38,630 bases of DNA from Candidatus Doudnabacteria bacterium CG10_big_fil_rev_8_21_14_0_10_41_10 (GCA_002773695.1 PFAJ01000064.1:2017-40646), one strand, 5' to 3'; counted from the first letter of the stretch, positions 15,034 through 22,423 are shown. Numbers and translations: made by a program. The notes: a model not told the origin generated them from the letters alone.

Positions 15034-15073
15034 TTTTAATCATTTTATCACGATCGTGACAAAATGATTAAAA
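15034..15073. repeat. 40-bp near-perfect palindrome
   Basis: Arms TTTTAATCATTTTATCACGA and TCGTGACAAAATGATTAAAA pair across all 20 positions with one mismatch and no loop. The tail is not GC-rich, so it does not look like a simple terminator. Confidence 0.85.
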
Positions 15074-15159
15074 TTCAACTACTTCCGTCTGAAGACGAAA
15101 GATCGCGTTAAACGTTAAACACTGAAGCGTCCTTCTCGCCCTGTAATCCCGAGCCGTCC

Positions 15160-15270
15160 TTTGTCATCCCGAACGAAGCCGAGGGATCCCTTGTCCCACT
15201 AATTACTAAAGACAAGCGATTCCTCCGTTACCTCCTCGACTCCGCTCAGAGTCAGGTCGGAATGACAAGG
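15160..15270. repeat. GTCATCCCGAACGAAG...GAATGACA dispersed repeat
   Basis: TTGTCATCCCGAACGAAGCC to TCGGAATGACAAGG, related to the 105-bp repeat class. The rest of 15074-15350 shows no gene. Confidence 0.6.
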
Positions 15271-15348
15271 AGAGGAAAGAATCACTCTTGAAAGGATGGT
15301 CTGAAGCCTGGGGTTTGCTCCCAAAAAGGGATATTAAAATTAAACTGA

Positions 15349-15390
15349 AAAATAACGATTCCCGCTTTTTAAAGGGAGAATCGTTATTTT
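15349..15390 (-). terminator. glnA terminator (bidirectional)
   Basis: AATAACGATTCCC and GGGAGAATCGTTATT arms with T tract on the minus strand, directly at the glnA stop. Confidence 0.85.
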
Positions 15391-16451
15391 TATTGCTTTA
15401 AATTTCCCCAGCCATATTTATCCGGATCAAAGCCTTGCCCGCATATTGTTTCAATTAGCGCGGTACAAACCTGATATGGATCAAGGTTAGCAGCCGGCCT
15501 GCGATCTTCCAGGTACCCTCGTCCGGCATTTTTAGCGCTTACCGGCACGCGAACGGAAGCCCCGCGGTCAGCCACTCCCCAGCGATATTCGTTTATACTA
15601 CAAGTTTCATGTTTGCCTGTTAATCGCTTGTCGTTGTCCGCGCCGTATATTTTTATATGTTGTTTATGATATTGTCCCAGTCTTTCGCAAGCCTGTTCAA
15701 TAATTTTTATTCCACCTTCCTCCCGCATGGCTTTAGTGGAAAAATTGGTGTGGCACCCAGCGCCGTTCCAGTCACCCGGCATCGGTTTGGGGTCGAGCTT
15801 GGCATAAACCTCATGCTCTTCGCCCAACCTATAAAGGATCCATCGCGCGAGCCACATTTGATCGCTTGCCTCTAAAGGCGACAACGGCCCCACTTGAAAC
15901 TCCCATTGCGCGGGCATAACTTCCGCGTTCACCCCGGAAATAGAAAGCCCGGCTTCCAAACATGCTTTTAAATGTTCCTCGACTATTGGACGTCCATACA
16001 CTTCATCGTACCCTACCCCGCAATAATATCGCCCTTGAGGGTGAGGAAACCCATTCCGTGGCCAACCCAAAGGCCAGTCCTTGCGATATAGCGTATATTC
16101 CTGTTCGTAGCCAAATATCGGCTCTTGCGCGCGATGCTCTTCAAAAACTTTTCTCAACACGGTCCGGGTGTTTGATTCGTGCGGTATCCCGTCAGGATTT
16201 AAAACCTCGCACATTACTAAAATATTTGGTTTTTTATTTATGGAATCAGTAATATAATAAACCGGTTTTAACAGACAATCGCTAAAATTACCTTCTGCCT
16301 GGTCGGTGCTAGACCCGTCGAAACTCCACTTCGGGATATCGTCAAGCTTTGTTATTGGCCCTTCTACAACTTTGGTTTTACTTCGTAATTTCGCGGTTGG
16401 TTTTTTCCCGTCTATCCAAATATATTCCGCGGTAATTTTTTGCTCCGGCAT
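15390..16451 (-). CDS. glnA: Glutamine synthetase, GSII (eukaryote-like) type
   Basis: The ATG at 16451 (MPEQKITAEYIWIDG) fits the family; the track's longer start adds 20 unrelated residues. About 353 residues, the size of GSII rather than the 450 or more of GSI. Motifs in order: PKWSFDGSSTDQA, FGYEQEYTL (catalytic Glu), MPAQWEFQVGP, GDWNGAGCHTNFST, TGKHET, GVADRGASVRVP and YLEDRRPAANLDPY. It makes glutamine from glutamate, ammonia and ATP. GSII lacks the adenylylation loop of GSI. No nitrogen regulators lie near. It stands alone with its own terminator. The presence of GSII in this kind of genome suggests an old acquisition. Confidence 0.95.
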   Translation of the reverse strand: MPEQKITAEYIWIDGKKPTAKLRSKTKVVEGPITKLDDIPKWSFDGSSTDQAEGNFSDCLLKPVYYITDSINKKPNILVMCEVLNPDGIPHESNTRTVLRKVFEEHRAQEPIFGYEQEYTLYRKDWPLGWPRNGFPHPQGRYYCGVGYDEVYGRPIVEEHLKACLEAGLSISGVNAEVMPAQWEFQVGPLSPLEASDQMWLARWILYRLGEEHEVYAKLDPKPMPGDWNGAGCHTNFSTKAMREEGGIKIIEQACERLGQYHKQHIKIYGADNDKRLTGKHETCSINEYRWGVADRGASVRVPVSAKNAGRGYLEDRRPAANLDPYQVCTALIETICGQGFDPDKYGWGNLKQ

Positions 16452-16534
16452 AATTTTGTTTAGCCAATTATTTAATAACCTAAAATGCATGGCATTTCCA
16501 GTATATCCCACCCAAGACGGTCATGCAAAACCAA

Positions 16535-16561
16535 AATTCCACAAGGCTCCCCTGTGGAATC
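16535..16561. repeat. Palindrome ATTCCACAAGG/CCCTGTGGAAT, copy 2
   Basis: Matches 7858-7884 except at the loop. It lies just upstream of glnA. Confidence 0.7.
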
Positions 16562-16587
16562 GCAATGGGTATATTTATTTGCCAGAA

Positions 16588-16743
16588 TTAAATATCAAGT
16601 CCGCTTTTGACCAGTTTTAATAATTCGTTATAAAAACTCTCGTTTCCTCCAACAAAAATCCTGTCAGTTGGGTCTATGCTGACTTGCCCATTAATGTTTG
16701 TAAATTTTCCACCTGCTTCACGGATAATTAAAAATCTAAGGTG
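16588..16743 (-). pseudogene. C-terminal remnant of an inositol monophosphatase family gene
   Basis: The minus frame reads LRFLIIREAGGKFTNINGQ, then SIDPTDRIFVGGNESFYNELL and stops at 16588. IxREAGGxxT-xxG and a final xGN-xxF-xLL are the usual C-terminus of inositol monophosphatase/histidinol phosphatase proteins. About 52 residues remain; upstream the frame is lost. It fills part of the glnA to tRNA-Trp gap. Upstream sequence (to 16905) holds short broken frames that I cannot assign. Confidence 0.65.
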
Positions 16744-16910
16744 ACTCAATTTTTTCCGCTATTTTCTTAATTGCATCCTCATGACGACTGAAGAGGAAAA
16801 GCGGGCAGACCCTATTTACGCCTCAATTTTGTTTTCCCGCCAACGCCATACGGACTAAGGGAATCGTCCAGCCCAACGCTACGGGATGCGCGAAGACCAT
16901 TTTCTATAAA

Positions 16911-16930
16911 TGGCAGGGGGTGTAGGAATC
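16911..16930 (-). repeat. 20-bp copy of the tRNA-Trp 3' end
   Basis: TGGCAGGGGGTGTAGGAATC is identical to 17098-17117, the end of tRNA-Trp with its CCA. The two direct copies lie 187 bases apart, as left by tRNA-targeted integration or partial duplication. Confidence 0.8.
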
Positions 16931-16998
16931 CTTTCTCCCCCGTCGCTCGCGCCCGACTTCGTCGGAGGCTCGCTCCTCCTGTTGAAAGCCGGGGTCAT

Positions 16999-17026
16999 AA
17001 AAAAAGTGAAGCGGTTCACTTTTTTT
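16999..17026 (-). terminator. Terminator after tRNA-Trp
   Basis: GTGAA-CCGC-TTCAC followed by seven T residues on the minus strand; A tract on the other side, so possibly bidirectional. Confidence 0.8.
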
Positions 17027-17097
17027 CTGCACCCTTCGATTCCTCTTCAAAACCAATACCAAAAAAAACGCCCCACCTAACGGTGAGACTTTTTCCT

Positions 17098-17171
17098 TGG
17101 CAGGGGGTGTAGGAATCGAACCCACGTATGCGGTTTTGGAGACCGCCGTATTGCCACTATACGAACCCCCC
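17098..17171 (-). tRNA. tRNA-Trp (CCA anticodon)
   Basis: Reads GGGGGGT at the 5' end and ACCCCCT-G-CCA at the 3' end, so CCA is encoded. D arm GTAT...ATAC; anticodon arm GCGGT-CTCCAAA-ACCGC with anticodon CCA; T arm GTGGG-TTCGATT-CCTAC. The first acceptor pair is G-U. It lies downstream of rpmG on the same strand, the usual rpmG to tRNA-Trp order that precedes secE in many bacteria; secE is not here. Confidence 0.95.
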
Positions 17172-17406
17172 AGGTTCGTAACTGCTTCATTTTAGCATCT
17201 CAACTTAAATAATTCAATGAATATGAATTGCTTAATAAAAACCCCTAAAGCTTGATGCAGGGTATTTGTCCCGGAAATAATAAATCAGATTCTTTATTAA
17301 GGTGAAAAGTCCGCCAAAGGCGGATCAACCTCGGGCTGAAAATTGGCCAATCCCTAGCGGGGTTTTAGAAACTATAATTATCTGATTTTGACTGGGACCT
17401 CCCCTC

Positions 17407-17427
17407 CCCCTCCTCATGAGGAGGGGA
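17407..17427. repeat. CCCCTCCTCATGAGGAGGGG palindrome
   Basis: Perfect inverted repeat, first of three strong hairpins in the tRNA-Trp to rpmG gap. Confidence 0.75.
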
Positions 17428-17441
17428 AATCTGATCTTTTT

Positions 17442-17509
17442 AGGACTTACGGGTTTGCCGCCACGAGGTCGGGCAAAGCCTGGCCGGAGGCGGCAAACCC
17501 GTAAGTCCT
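17442..17509. repeat. Hairpin with perfect 21-bp arms
   Basis: AGGACTTACGGGTTTGCCGCC (17442-17462) pairs with 17489-17509 without a mismatch around a 26-base loop. It has no T-tract and is not part of a gene. Confidence 0.9.
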
Positions 17510-17512
17510 ATT

Positions 17513-17561
17513 AGTATCAAAAAACACCTCTCGGTAAACGCTCAAGGTGTTTTTTGATACT
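17513..17561. terminator. Hairpin with perfect 17-bp arms, A/T tracts inside
   Basis: AGTATCAAAAAACACCT pairs with AGGTGTTTTTTGATACT around a 15-base loop. The inner part looks like a bidirectional terminator extended by more pairing. It lies about 110 bases after the rpmG stop. The whole 17172-17673 gap holds no gene. Confidence 0.65.
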
Positions 17562-17673
17562 GAAAATTTTTGACCCCTCACCTACCCTTCAGGCCTCCTC
17601 TTCCCACTTTCGCGAGGAGGTGAGGAAAAATCATAACCGAATAAAAATAACGATCCGCGACAGCTCAAACCTG

Positions 17674-17841
17674 TTAGCTTGATTTCACTTTTGATTCTTT
17701 GTGGTCAGTTCTTTTTCTGCACTTTTTACAAAACTTCTTCAAAGCCAACTTTTCCTTCACCGATTTCGGATTCCGGTTAGAATAATAGTTGCTTCGTTTG
17801 CATTCCGTACAGACCAATTTTACAAGATGCTTCTGGGACAT
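17674..17841 (-). CDS. rpmG: 50S ribosomal protein L33
   Basis: Too short for the ORF track. The minus strand from the ATG at 17841 reads MSQKHLVKLVCTECKRSNYY, then a second Cys pair in KKFCKKCRKRTDH, ending at TAA 17674: 55 residues. The length, the two CxxC zinc knuckles and the basic tail are typical of zinc-binding bL33. It works in the large ribosomal subunit near the E site. tRNA-Trp follows 500 bases downstream on the same strand with large hairpins in between. No SD is seen. Confidence 0.93.
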   Translation of the reverse strand: MSQKHLVKLVCTECKRSNYYSNRNPKSVKEKLALKKFCKKCRKRTDHKESKVKSS

Positions 17842-17964
17842 AATAAATAAATTTAAAATTAAAAATTAAAAATTCAAAATTAATATGTCTGTCTTCGGCA
17901 TATTATCTATCGGATCATCGAGAAGCGACACCTTAACTTTACACTTTTCACTTTAAACTTTTAT

Positions 17965-18435
17965 CTACTTAATCTCCGGTATCCACTGGTTCGAGTCGCC
18001 GTCGAAAACAAAATGAGATAAATTTTTTCCTTGATCTCTATCTTTTCCATATTGCAATTCCCAACCACCAAATTCAGTAGGAATAAAAGTGGCTAAAACC
18101 GTCGCCTTCAACTCGCCGTCCTGATTATAATACTCCAAAAGAAGCCGGAGGGCAATACGGGCGTCTGTGTATTCTATATATGCGCGACTGCCATCTTTTA
18201 TAAAAGAAATGCGTTGCGCCATCCACCCAAGCTCTCCCAAAGCCGGTGTGGGTGAAATATTGTTAATCATTTCAGATAATTCTACCGCCAAAGATGGATA
18301 ATCTGAAGCTCCCGTGACAATCTCCTCTCGGGTTGATTGTTTGGATTCTTCTGCGTTAAAAAGATAAGGCTGAAGACCTAACGCAAACAACACTAAACCA
18401 ACAAGAATCAAAGAAACTACCAACTCTTTCTTCAT
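17965..18435 (-). CDS. Membrane-anchored hypothetical protein
   Basis: I choose the ATG at 18435 (MKKELVVSL) with AGG about seven bases upstream; the track's start at 18552 lies in repeat-rich sequence near the tRNA. About 156 residues. A signal anchor sits at residues 5-22 (LVVSLILVGLVLFALGL), then a soluble domain with ASDYPSLAVELSEMIN, YTDARIALRLLLEYYNQDG and TFIPTEFGGWELQY. I recognise no family. It is probably on the outer face of the membrane. It follows tRNA-Thr(GGU) on the same strand. Confidence 0.7.
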   Translation of the reverse strand: MKKELVVSLILVGLVLFALGLQPYLFNAEESKQSTREEIVTGASDYPSLAVELSEMINNISPTPALGELGWMAQRISFIKDGSRAYIEYTDARIALRLLLEYYNQDGELKATVLATFIPTEFGGWELQYGKDRDQGKNLSHFVFDGDSNQWIPEIK

Positions 18436-18556
18436 AAGCCAACCTAAAAATATCAAATAGAGTGTCTTTACGACTTCACTCGAACCTATTTTACCAAAAA
18501 TTCGTGATGAACGAAAGCCCCGCCACCGCCTCGCTCCGCTCGGCAACTCCAAAGCG

Positions 18557-18577
18557 TGGGACGCGCGAAGCGCGTCC
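18557..18577. repeat. GGGACGCGC-GAA-GCGCGTCCC hairpin
   Basis: Perfect 9-bp arms about 40 bases downstream of tRNA-Thr(GGU). It could help end that transcript, although a T-tract is missing. Confidence 0.5.
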
Positions 18578-18614
18578 CATCAAAAAGTTGGTCTTTTGCC
18601 TGAAACTCGGATTC

Positions 18615-18887
18615 TGGAGCCGTTGGTCGGAGTTGAACCGACGACCTACTCCTTCACTTACACCTCTATTTCTCCGCCTGAAACGAATTATAAGAGGGTT
18701 AGACTGTATCTTCTCCTAAATCGGAGCCCTTGTCAGTCGTTCGGGCCGATAAAATATCGGCCACGGTCTTGACCATGTGCTTTGGTTTTTGACCGTTATT
18801 CGGGATTCACTAAGACGTTTCCGTCAAAGTGGGCAGGAGGCTTTGTGCCCCACCATGGAGTTGCTCTACCAGCTGAGCTACAACGGC
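18615..18887 (-). tRNA. tRNA-Thr (GGU anticodon) split by a group I intron
   Basis: The 5' exon (18887-18852) reads GCCGTTG-TA-GCTC...GAGC-A-ACTCC-AT-GGT, ending exactly at anticodon base 36. The 3' exon (18654-18615) reads AA-GGAGT-AGGTC-GTCGG-TTCAACT-CCGAC-CAACGGC-T-CCA. The acceptor stem GCCGTTG/CAACGGC and anticodon stem ACTCC/GGAGT pair perfectly only when 18655-18851 is removed. The loop is then AT-GGT-AA, a threonine GGU anticodon. CCA is encoded. A linear tRNA scan would miss this gene. A second threonine tRNA (UGU, no intron) lies at 23703-23775. Confidence 0.92.
18655..18851 (-). ncRNA. Group I self-splicing intron (197 nt) in tRNA-Thr
   Basis: The intron follows a U at the end of the 5' exon and ends in G (GTAAGTG then exon AAGG), as group I introns require. 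Core pieces are seen: CCCGAACGACTGACAAGGGC resembles the R element, and GAAGATACAGTCTAACCC resembles the S element, with GACTG and CAGTC able to form P7. A GACG-GAAA-CGTC tetraloop hairpin and a CCGATA/TATCGG hairpin fit peripheral helices. The length is like that of small subgroup IC3 tRNA introns such as Azoarcus tRNA-Ile. No homing endonuclease is inside. Confidence 0.85.
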
Positions 18888-18891
18888 ATTA

Positions 18892-18921
18892 CTTCGCTCC
18901 CGCTTTCGCGGGAGCTACGAA
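18892..18921. repeat. GCTCCCGC-TTTC-GCGGGAGC hairpin beside tRNA-Thr(GGU)
   Basis: TACTTCGCTCCCGCTTTCGC...GCTACGAAGT begins a few bases from the tRNA 5' end. A near copy stands at the same place beside tRNA-Thr(UGU) (23777-23812). Confidence 0.7.
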
Positions 18922-19080
18922 GTGCAAGCATACCGTTTTCACGATTGCTTATCCTTCCGGAGCTTTTAGTGTTAACGAAAGCGAAGGAAGAAATTACAAC
19001 GGCACTACACAAACAAAAAAGCTCGTGGAAATATTTTAACACACTCCCAAAGATTTTTCCAGTGTTATGGTTATTTTTAA

Positions 19081-19830
19081 CTATTTCGCTTTTATCGGTA
19101 GGCTAAAATAAAAACTGGTTCCTCTCCCCTCCTCTGATTCAAACCAAATCTTTCCCTTGTGCGCTTCGACAAAAGATTTAGCTATAAACAAGCCCAGTCC
19201 CGTCCCATCCGGTTGCACTTTCGCCGCATTACCGCCGCGATAAAATTTCTGAAAAATTCCATCTTGCTGATCTATGGGAATTCCCAACCCAGAGTCAGAT
19301 ATCGAGCATACGACTTCTTTTTGTGTTCTTTTAACAACTACGTCAATATGTCCGCCATTAGGGCTGTATTTTATAGCGTTCAAAAACAGATTTTGCATAA
19401 CCCTTTTTACTTTTGCTTTATCAACTTCCAACGCTGGCAACGGACCGTTCACGATTTCAAAATGGTAAGTCATTTTATTAGCAGAAAGCGTCAACTTGTT
19501 AGTGTTTATAACTTCTTCAAAAAGCTCTGCTATATCAAGCCTCACCAAGTCCAAATGCAACTTTCCTTTCTCTACGCGAGACACTTGTAATAGATCATTC
19601 ACCAAAGCGATTGCTCGCTCATTACTCCTATGCACTTCTTTTAAATAATCCAACTGCTTTCGATTAAGTTTTCCTCGCTTTTGAGAAATTAAAATTTCAG
19701 AAAACCATTTCACCGCGGAAAGTGGCGTTCTCAACTGGTGGGAGGACAATGTCACAAAATCGGTCTTTAATTGTTCTTCTAAAGATGCGACTTTTCTTTT
19801 TTTCTTTGGCGACAGTTCAGTTTGTATCAT
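19081..19830 (-). CDS. Soluble sensor histidine kinase
   Basis: 249 residues. The H-box SSHQLRTPLSA has the phospho-acceptor His at about residue 31. The HATPase domain shows NLFLNAIKYS (N-box, near 151), DSGLGIP (G1, near 179), FQKF (F-box) and GTGLGL (G2, near 209). There is no sensor domain and no membrane segment; only a short basic lead (KKKRK) and helix precede the H-box, so it must get its input from a partner. It is the last gene of the signalling cluster, 26 bases after a receiver gene, its probable phosphorelay partner. Confidence 0.92.
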   Translation of the reverse strand: MIQTELSPKKKRKVASLEEQLKTDFVTLSSHQLRTPLSAVKWFSEILISQKRGKLNRKQLDYLKEVHRSNERAIALVNDLLQVSRVEKGKLHLDLVRLDIAELFEEVINTNKLTLSANKMTYHFEIVNGPLPALEVDKAKVKRVMQNLFLNAIKYSPNGGHIDVVVKRTQKEVVCSISDSGLGIPIDQQDGIFQKFYRGGNAAKVQPDGTGLGLFIAKSFVEAHKGKIWFESEEGRGTSFYFSLPIKAK

Positions 19831-19856
19831 AAAGTTAAATCACTTCTACCCAAGCT

Positions 19857-20228
19857 TTACTTTTTTGGAAAATACTTTTTTATAATTTTTACCACCTCAT
19901 TCAAATCGTAATCAGCCTTAACAAGAAAATCTACGGCGCCTAGCTTCAGCCCCTGCCTAACCTCGTCTTCATCCCCAAGGTTAGAGAGGATAACTACCGG
20001 AATCGAAGAAGTACTCGGAGAATTTTTTATTTCTTTCAAAAACTCAAAACCGCTTTTCCCGGGTAAAATTAAATCTAGTAAAATCAGATCTGGTTTGTTA
20101 TTCGCGACTTTTTCCAATCCCCCATCTGCCTCAAAAGAAGTATAAACTTTATATCCTTCTGACAGCATAACTTCAGAGAGGGCTTTTTGTATCGTTGGAT
20201 CGTCCTCGATTATTAAAATTGAACGCAT
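19857..20228 (-). CDS. Stand-alone receiver-domain response regulator
   Basis: 123 residues, a single CheY-like domain with no output domain. It has the acidic pair EDD at residues 8-10, phospho-acceptor Asp near 52 (LLDLILPGKSG), Ser in VVILSN and Lys near 104 (DFLVKADYD). Four bases separate its start from the stop of the large kinase upstream, so the two are co-translated. It probably relays phosphate between the two kinases or acts by protein contact. Confidence 0.92.
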   Translation of the reverse strand: MRSILIIEDDPTIQKALSEVMLSEGYKVYTSFEADGGLEKVANNKPDLILLDLILPGKSGFEFLKEIKNSPSTSSIPVVILSNLGDEDEVRQGLKLGAVDFLVKADYDLNEVVKIIKKYFPKK

Positions 20229-20232
20229 ATAA

Positions 20233-21987
20233 TTATTTGTTAATATTTATAGGAAGAGTGAAATAAAATGTCGTCCCCTCTCCTGCTTCAGAAAATACTC
20301 CAATAACTCCGTTGTGCGCCTCAACAACTCCTTTGGACACAACCAATCCCAATCCTGTCCCCTTCTTTCCAGACTTTGCGGTATTTTCCAACTGTACAAA
20401 TTTATTGAAAAGTTTATCAATCTTATCTGCCGGGATTCCTTCTCCTGTATCAGTAACCGCCACCACCAAATAGTTATCTTGGAAACTAATGCCTTGTTTA
20501 ATCCCCGGCCACACCAACTTTTGTTCCACTACGGTCCTGGCAAGGTCTATACCCCTAGGTAATAAAAAAGCGCAGATGGTAATTTTCCCTCCCGCGTTTG
20601 TAAATTTAATAGAATTGGAAAGAAAATTATTTAAAACCTGTGAAATTTTATGCTCGTCAAACTCCAAATTCTCTGGGACTTTTTCGTCGACATGAGAAAC
20701 CAACTCCAGACTTCCCTCGTCTGCCAAAGCTTTAAAGGAACCGATTCGGGTGTCTATAACACTTCTAATCGGCGTGGCTTTTTTTATGAGTTGAAATTTA
20801 CCCGATTCCAGCTTGGCAACATCCAATAAATCATTTACCAAACCCAACATGTCTTTGGTGTTAGTCACGATCAAGTTTACGAACTCTGAAAACTTTTTCT
20901 CATCTTGTTTAACCCTATCGCTTTCCAAAAGACTGGCAATCCCTTTTATTCCGGTAAGTGGCGAACGTAACTCGTGAACCATCATGTTTGTAAAATCTTC
21001 GCGCATCTTCTCCACTTCTTTTTCTTTGGTAATATCATGAAATAAAACCACAGACCCCAAAAAATTTTTATCTTTGTCTTTTACGGGAGAAATTAAAATC
21101 TGAAAAAAATGATTGTTCAGAGTAACGGCTGGGGAGATTACCAACCGGTCTTCTCTCATACTGTCTTGAAGTTTGTTACGTAAATCAAACGTGGTGGCCA
21201 AAGCGTCTAAAACCTCAAAAATTGTCACATTTTCTCCGGAAAAACCCAACATTAATTTTGCGGCCGTATTGATAACTGATAGCTGTTTTTGATTGTCAAT
21301 CATCAATACACCATCGGCCATACTTGCAACCATGGAGTTTAGCTTCCCTTTTTCGACATTTAAAACGTGTTGCAGTTTCGTCACGGCATCGGAAGCCTGG
21401 TTCATAATAGTATAAAGGATCTCGACTTCCTCTTTTTTATAACGATTTTTTTGGTTGGACGAAATATTTAAAAGCCCTACCGGGCTGTCTCCAATAACTA
21501 TTGGAACGTTAAAAAAAGAACCTACGGATTCAATGCTGGTAGGGTCGGTAATGGTTCCCGAAATGGTTTCTTCCAAATCATCGACTTGAAAATCTTTACC
21601 TAAAAGAATGTTTAAAGACTTCAACATCACCTTTTTATTATCATCAATAAATTTTTTATTAACGGGTTTTTCCAGATTGATGTTGTATTCGATCTTCCTT
21701 GTCCCGTCCGGTTTCGGCGTGACCAGTATATACGAGACGGTGGAATAATCTAAAAGTCGGCGCAAAGATCCCGCGATAATTTCGACTATTTGATCAATTT
21801 TTAAAGAATAACCTATTCGTTCACCCAATTCTCGTAAAATCGACAACTGATACATCCGCTGATTCATCTCTTTTTCTCTTTTCAAAAGATTTACCTGAAC
21901 CTTGCGAAATTCGAATAAAAAAACCGTGACGACAACCGCGGTAAAGATCCCGAGCAAAAGTAATAAATTTACTAAGTTAAAACTCAT
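20233..21987 (-). CDS. Membrane GAF-PAS sensor histidine kinase
   Basis: 584 residues. One membrane span (residues 5-27), a coiled linker, a GAF-like domain about 55-205 (GERIGYSLKIDQIVEIIAGS ... VGLLNISS), a PAS domain about 215-325 (MADGVLMIDNQKQLSVINTA), then HisKA with MVHELRSPLTGIKG (His near 338). The HATPase part has NFLSNSIKFT (near 455), DTGEGIP (near 513), FNKFVQ and GTGLGL (near 543). All catalytic boxes are intact. The signal sensed is unknown; no chromophore Cys or haem motif is evident. It is central to the six-gene signalling cluster. Confidence 0.92.
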   Translation of the reverse strand: MSFNLVNLLLLLGIFTAVVVTVFLFEFRKVQVNLLKREKEMNQRMYQLSILRELGERIGYSLKIDQIVEIIAGSLRRLLDYSTVSYILVTPKPDGTRKIEYNINLEKPVNKKFIDDNKKVMLKSLNILLGKDFQVDDLEETISGTITDPTSIESVGSFFNVPIVIGDSPVGLLNISSNQKNRYKKEEVEILYTIMNQASDAVTKLQHVLNVEKGKLNSMVASMADGVLMIDNQKQLSVINTAAKLMLGFSGENVTIFEVLDALATTFDLRNKLQDSMREDRLVISPAVTLNNHFFQILISPVKDKDKNFLGSVVLFHDITKEKEVEKMREDFTNMMVHELRSPLTGIKGIASLLESDRVKQDEKKFSEFVNLIVTNTKDMLGLVNDLLDVAKLESGKFQLIKKATPIRSVIDTRIGSFKALADEGSLELVSHVDEKVPENLEFDEHKISQVLNNFLSNSIKFTNAGGKITICAFLLPRGIDLARTVVEQKLVWPGIKQGISFQDNYLVVAVTDTGEGIPADKIDKLFNKFVQLENTAKSGKKGTGLGLVVSKGVVEAHNGVIGVFSEAGEGTTFYFTLPININK

Positions 21988-22017
21988 TAAACTTCAACAA
22001 GATTCAAACAGCCTGTT

Positions 22018-22419
22018 CTACTTGGTTACTGAATGAAACTTAATAAACCCTAAAGCAACAAAAAATAAAGCGATAACCAACAACAAATCGTGAACAATCG
22101 GCTGATACTTTTCAGTTATAATACTTGCTATAACTCCCGCATTTCCCAAACTTTGAGCGGCTCGATCTAACGCTTCAACTGACAAAAATACCATTCCCGT
22201 TCCAACCAGACGTAACCCGTTTCCGACAATCCCTCCATATTTTCTGGTAGTTTTCCATAAATTTACAATCACCCCGATAACCACGACGACTAAAAGAAAA
22301 CCGGATGTAAATTGAGTGATCCCCACTCTGGTTGCGTCTGTGCTTTGAGCGAACGCCGTGACAGGAGCCAACAGAAAAATCGCGGCGAGCAATAAAATTC
22401 TACTTATCAAATTTTTCAT
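22018..22419 (-). CDS. Small membrane protein in the signalling cluster
   Basis: 133 residues. It has a signal peptide ending near TAFAQS (residues 1-25), then three hydrophobic spans: GFLLVVVVIGVIVNLW, LRLVGTGMVFLSV and DLLLVIALFFVALGFIKF. I recognise no family. It sits between the 90-residue gene and the membrane kinase with gaps of 4 and 30 bases, so it is very likely co-transcribed and may be a membrane partner of the kinase. Its size and topology resemble small transmembrane sensory modules; that is inference. Confidence 0.6.
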   Translation of the reverse strand: MKNLISRILLLAAIFLLAPVTAFAQSTDATRVGITQFTSGFLLVVVVIGVIVNLWKTTRKYGGIVGNGLRLVGTGMVFLSVEALDRAAQSLGNAGVIASIITEKYQPIVHDLLLVIALFFVALGFIKFHSVTK

Positions 22420-22423
22420 ATTT

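Noticed and set aside
14880-15130. Possible replication origin (TTATCCATA, AT-rich, palindromes)
   Set aside because: Only one near-match to a DnaA box is seen and there is no dnaA, dnaN or cluster of boxes.
16904-17125. 73-residue minus-strand ORF
   Set aside because: It runs through the 3' part of tRNA-Trp, its terminator and the tRNA-end copy; it is not a protein gene.
18462-19106. Several short plus-strand ORFs
   Set aside because: They read antisense across tRNA-Thr(GGU), its intron and the flanking hairpin.
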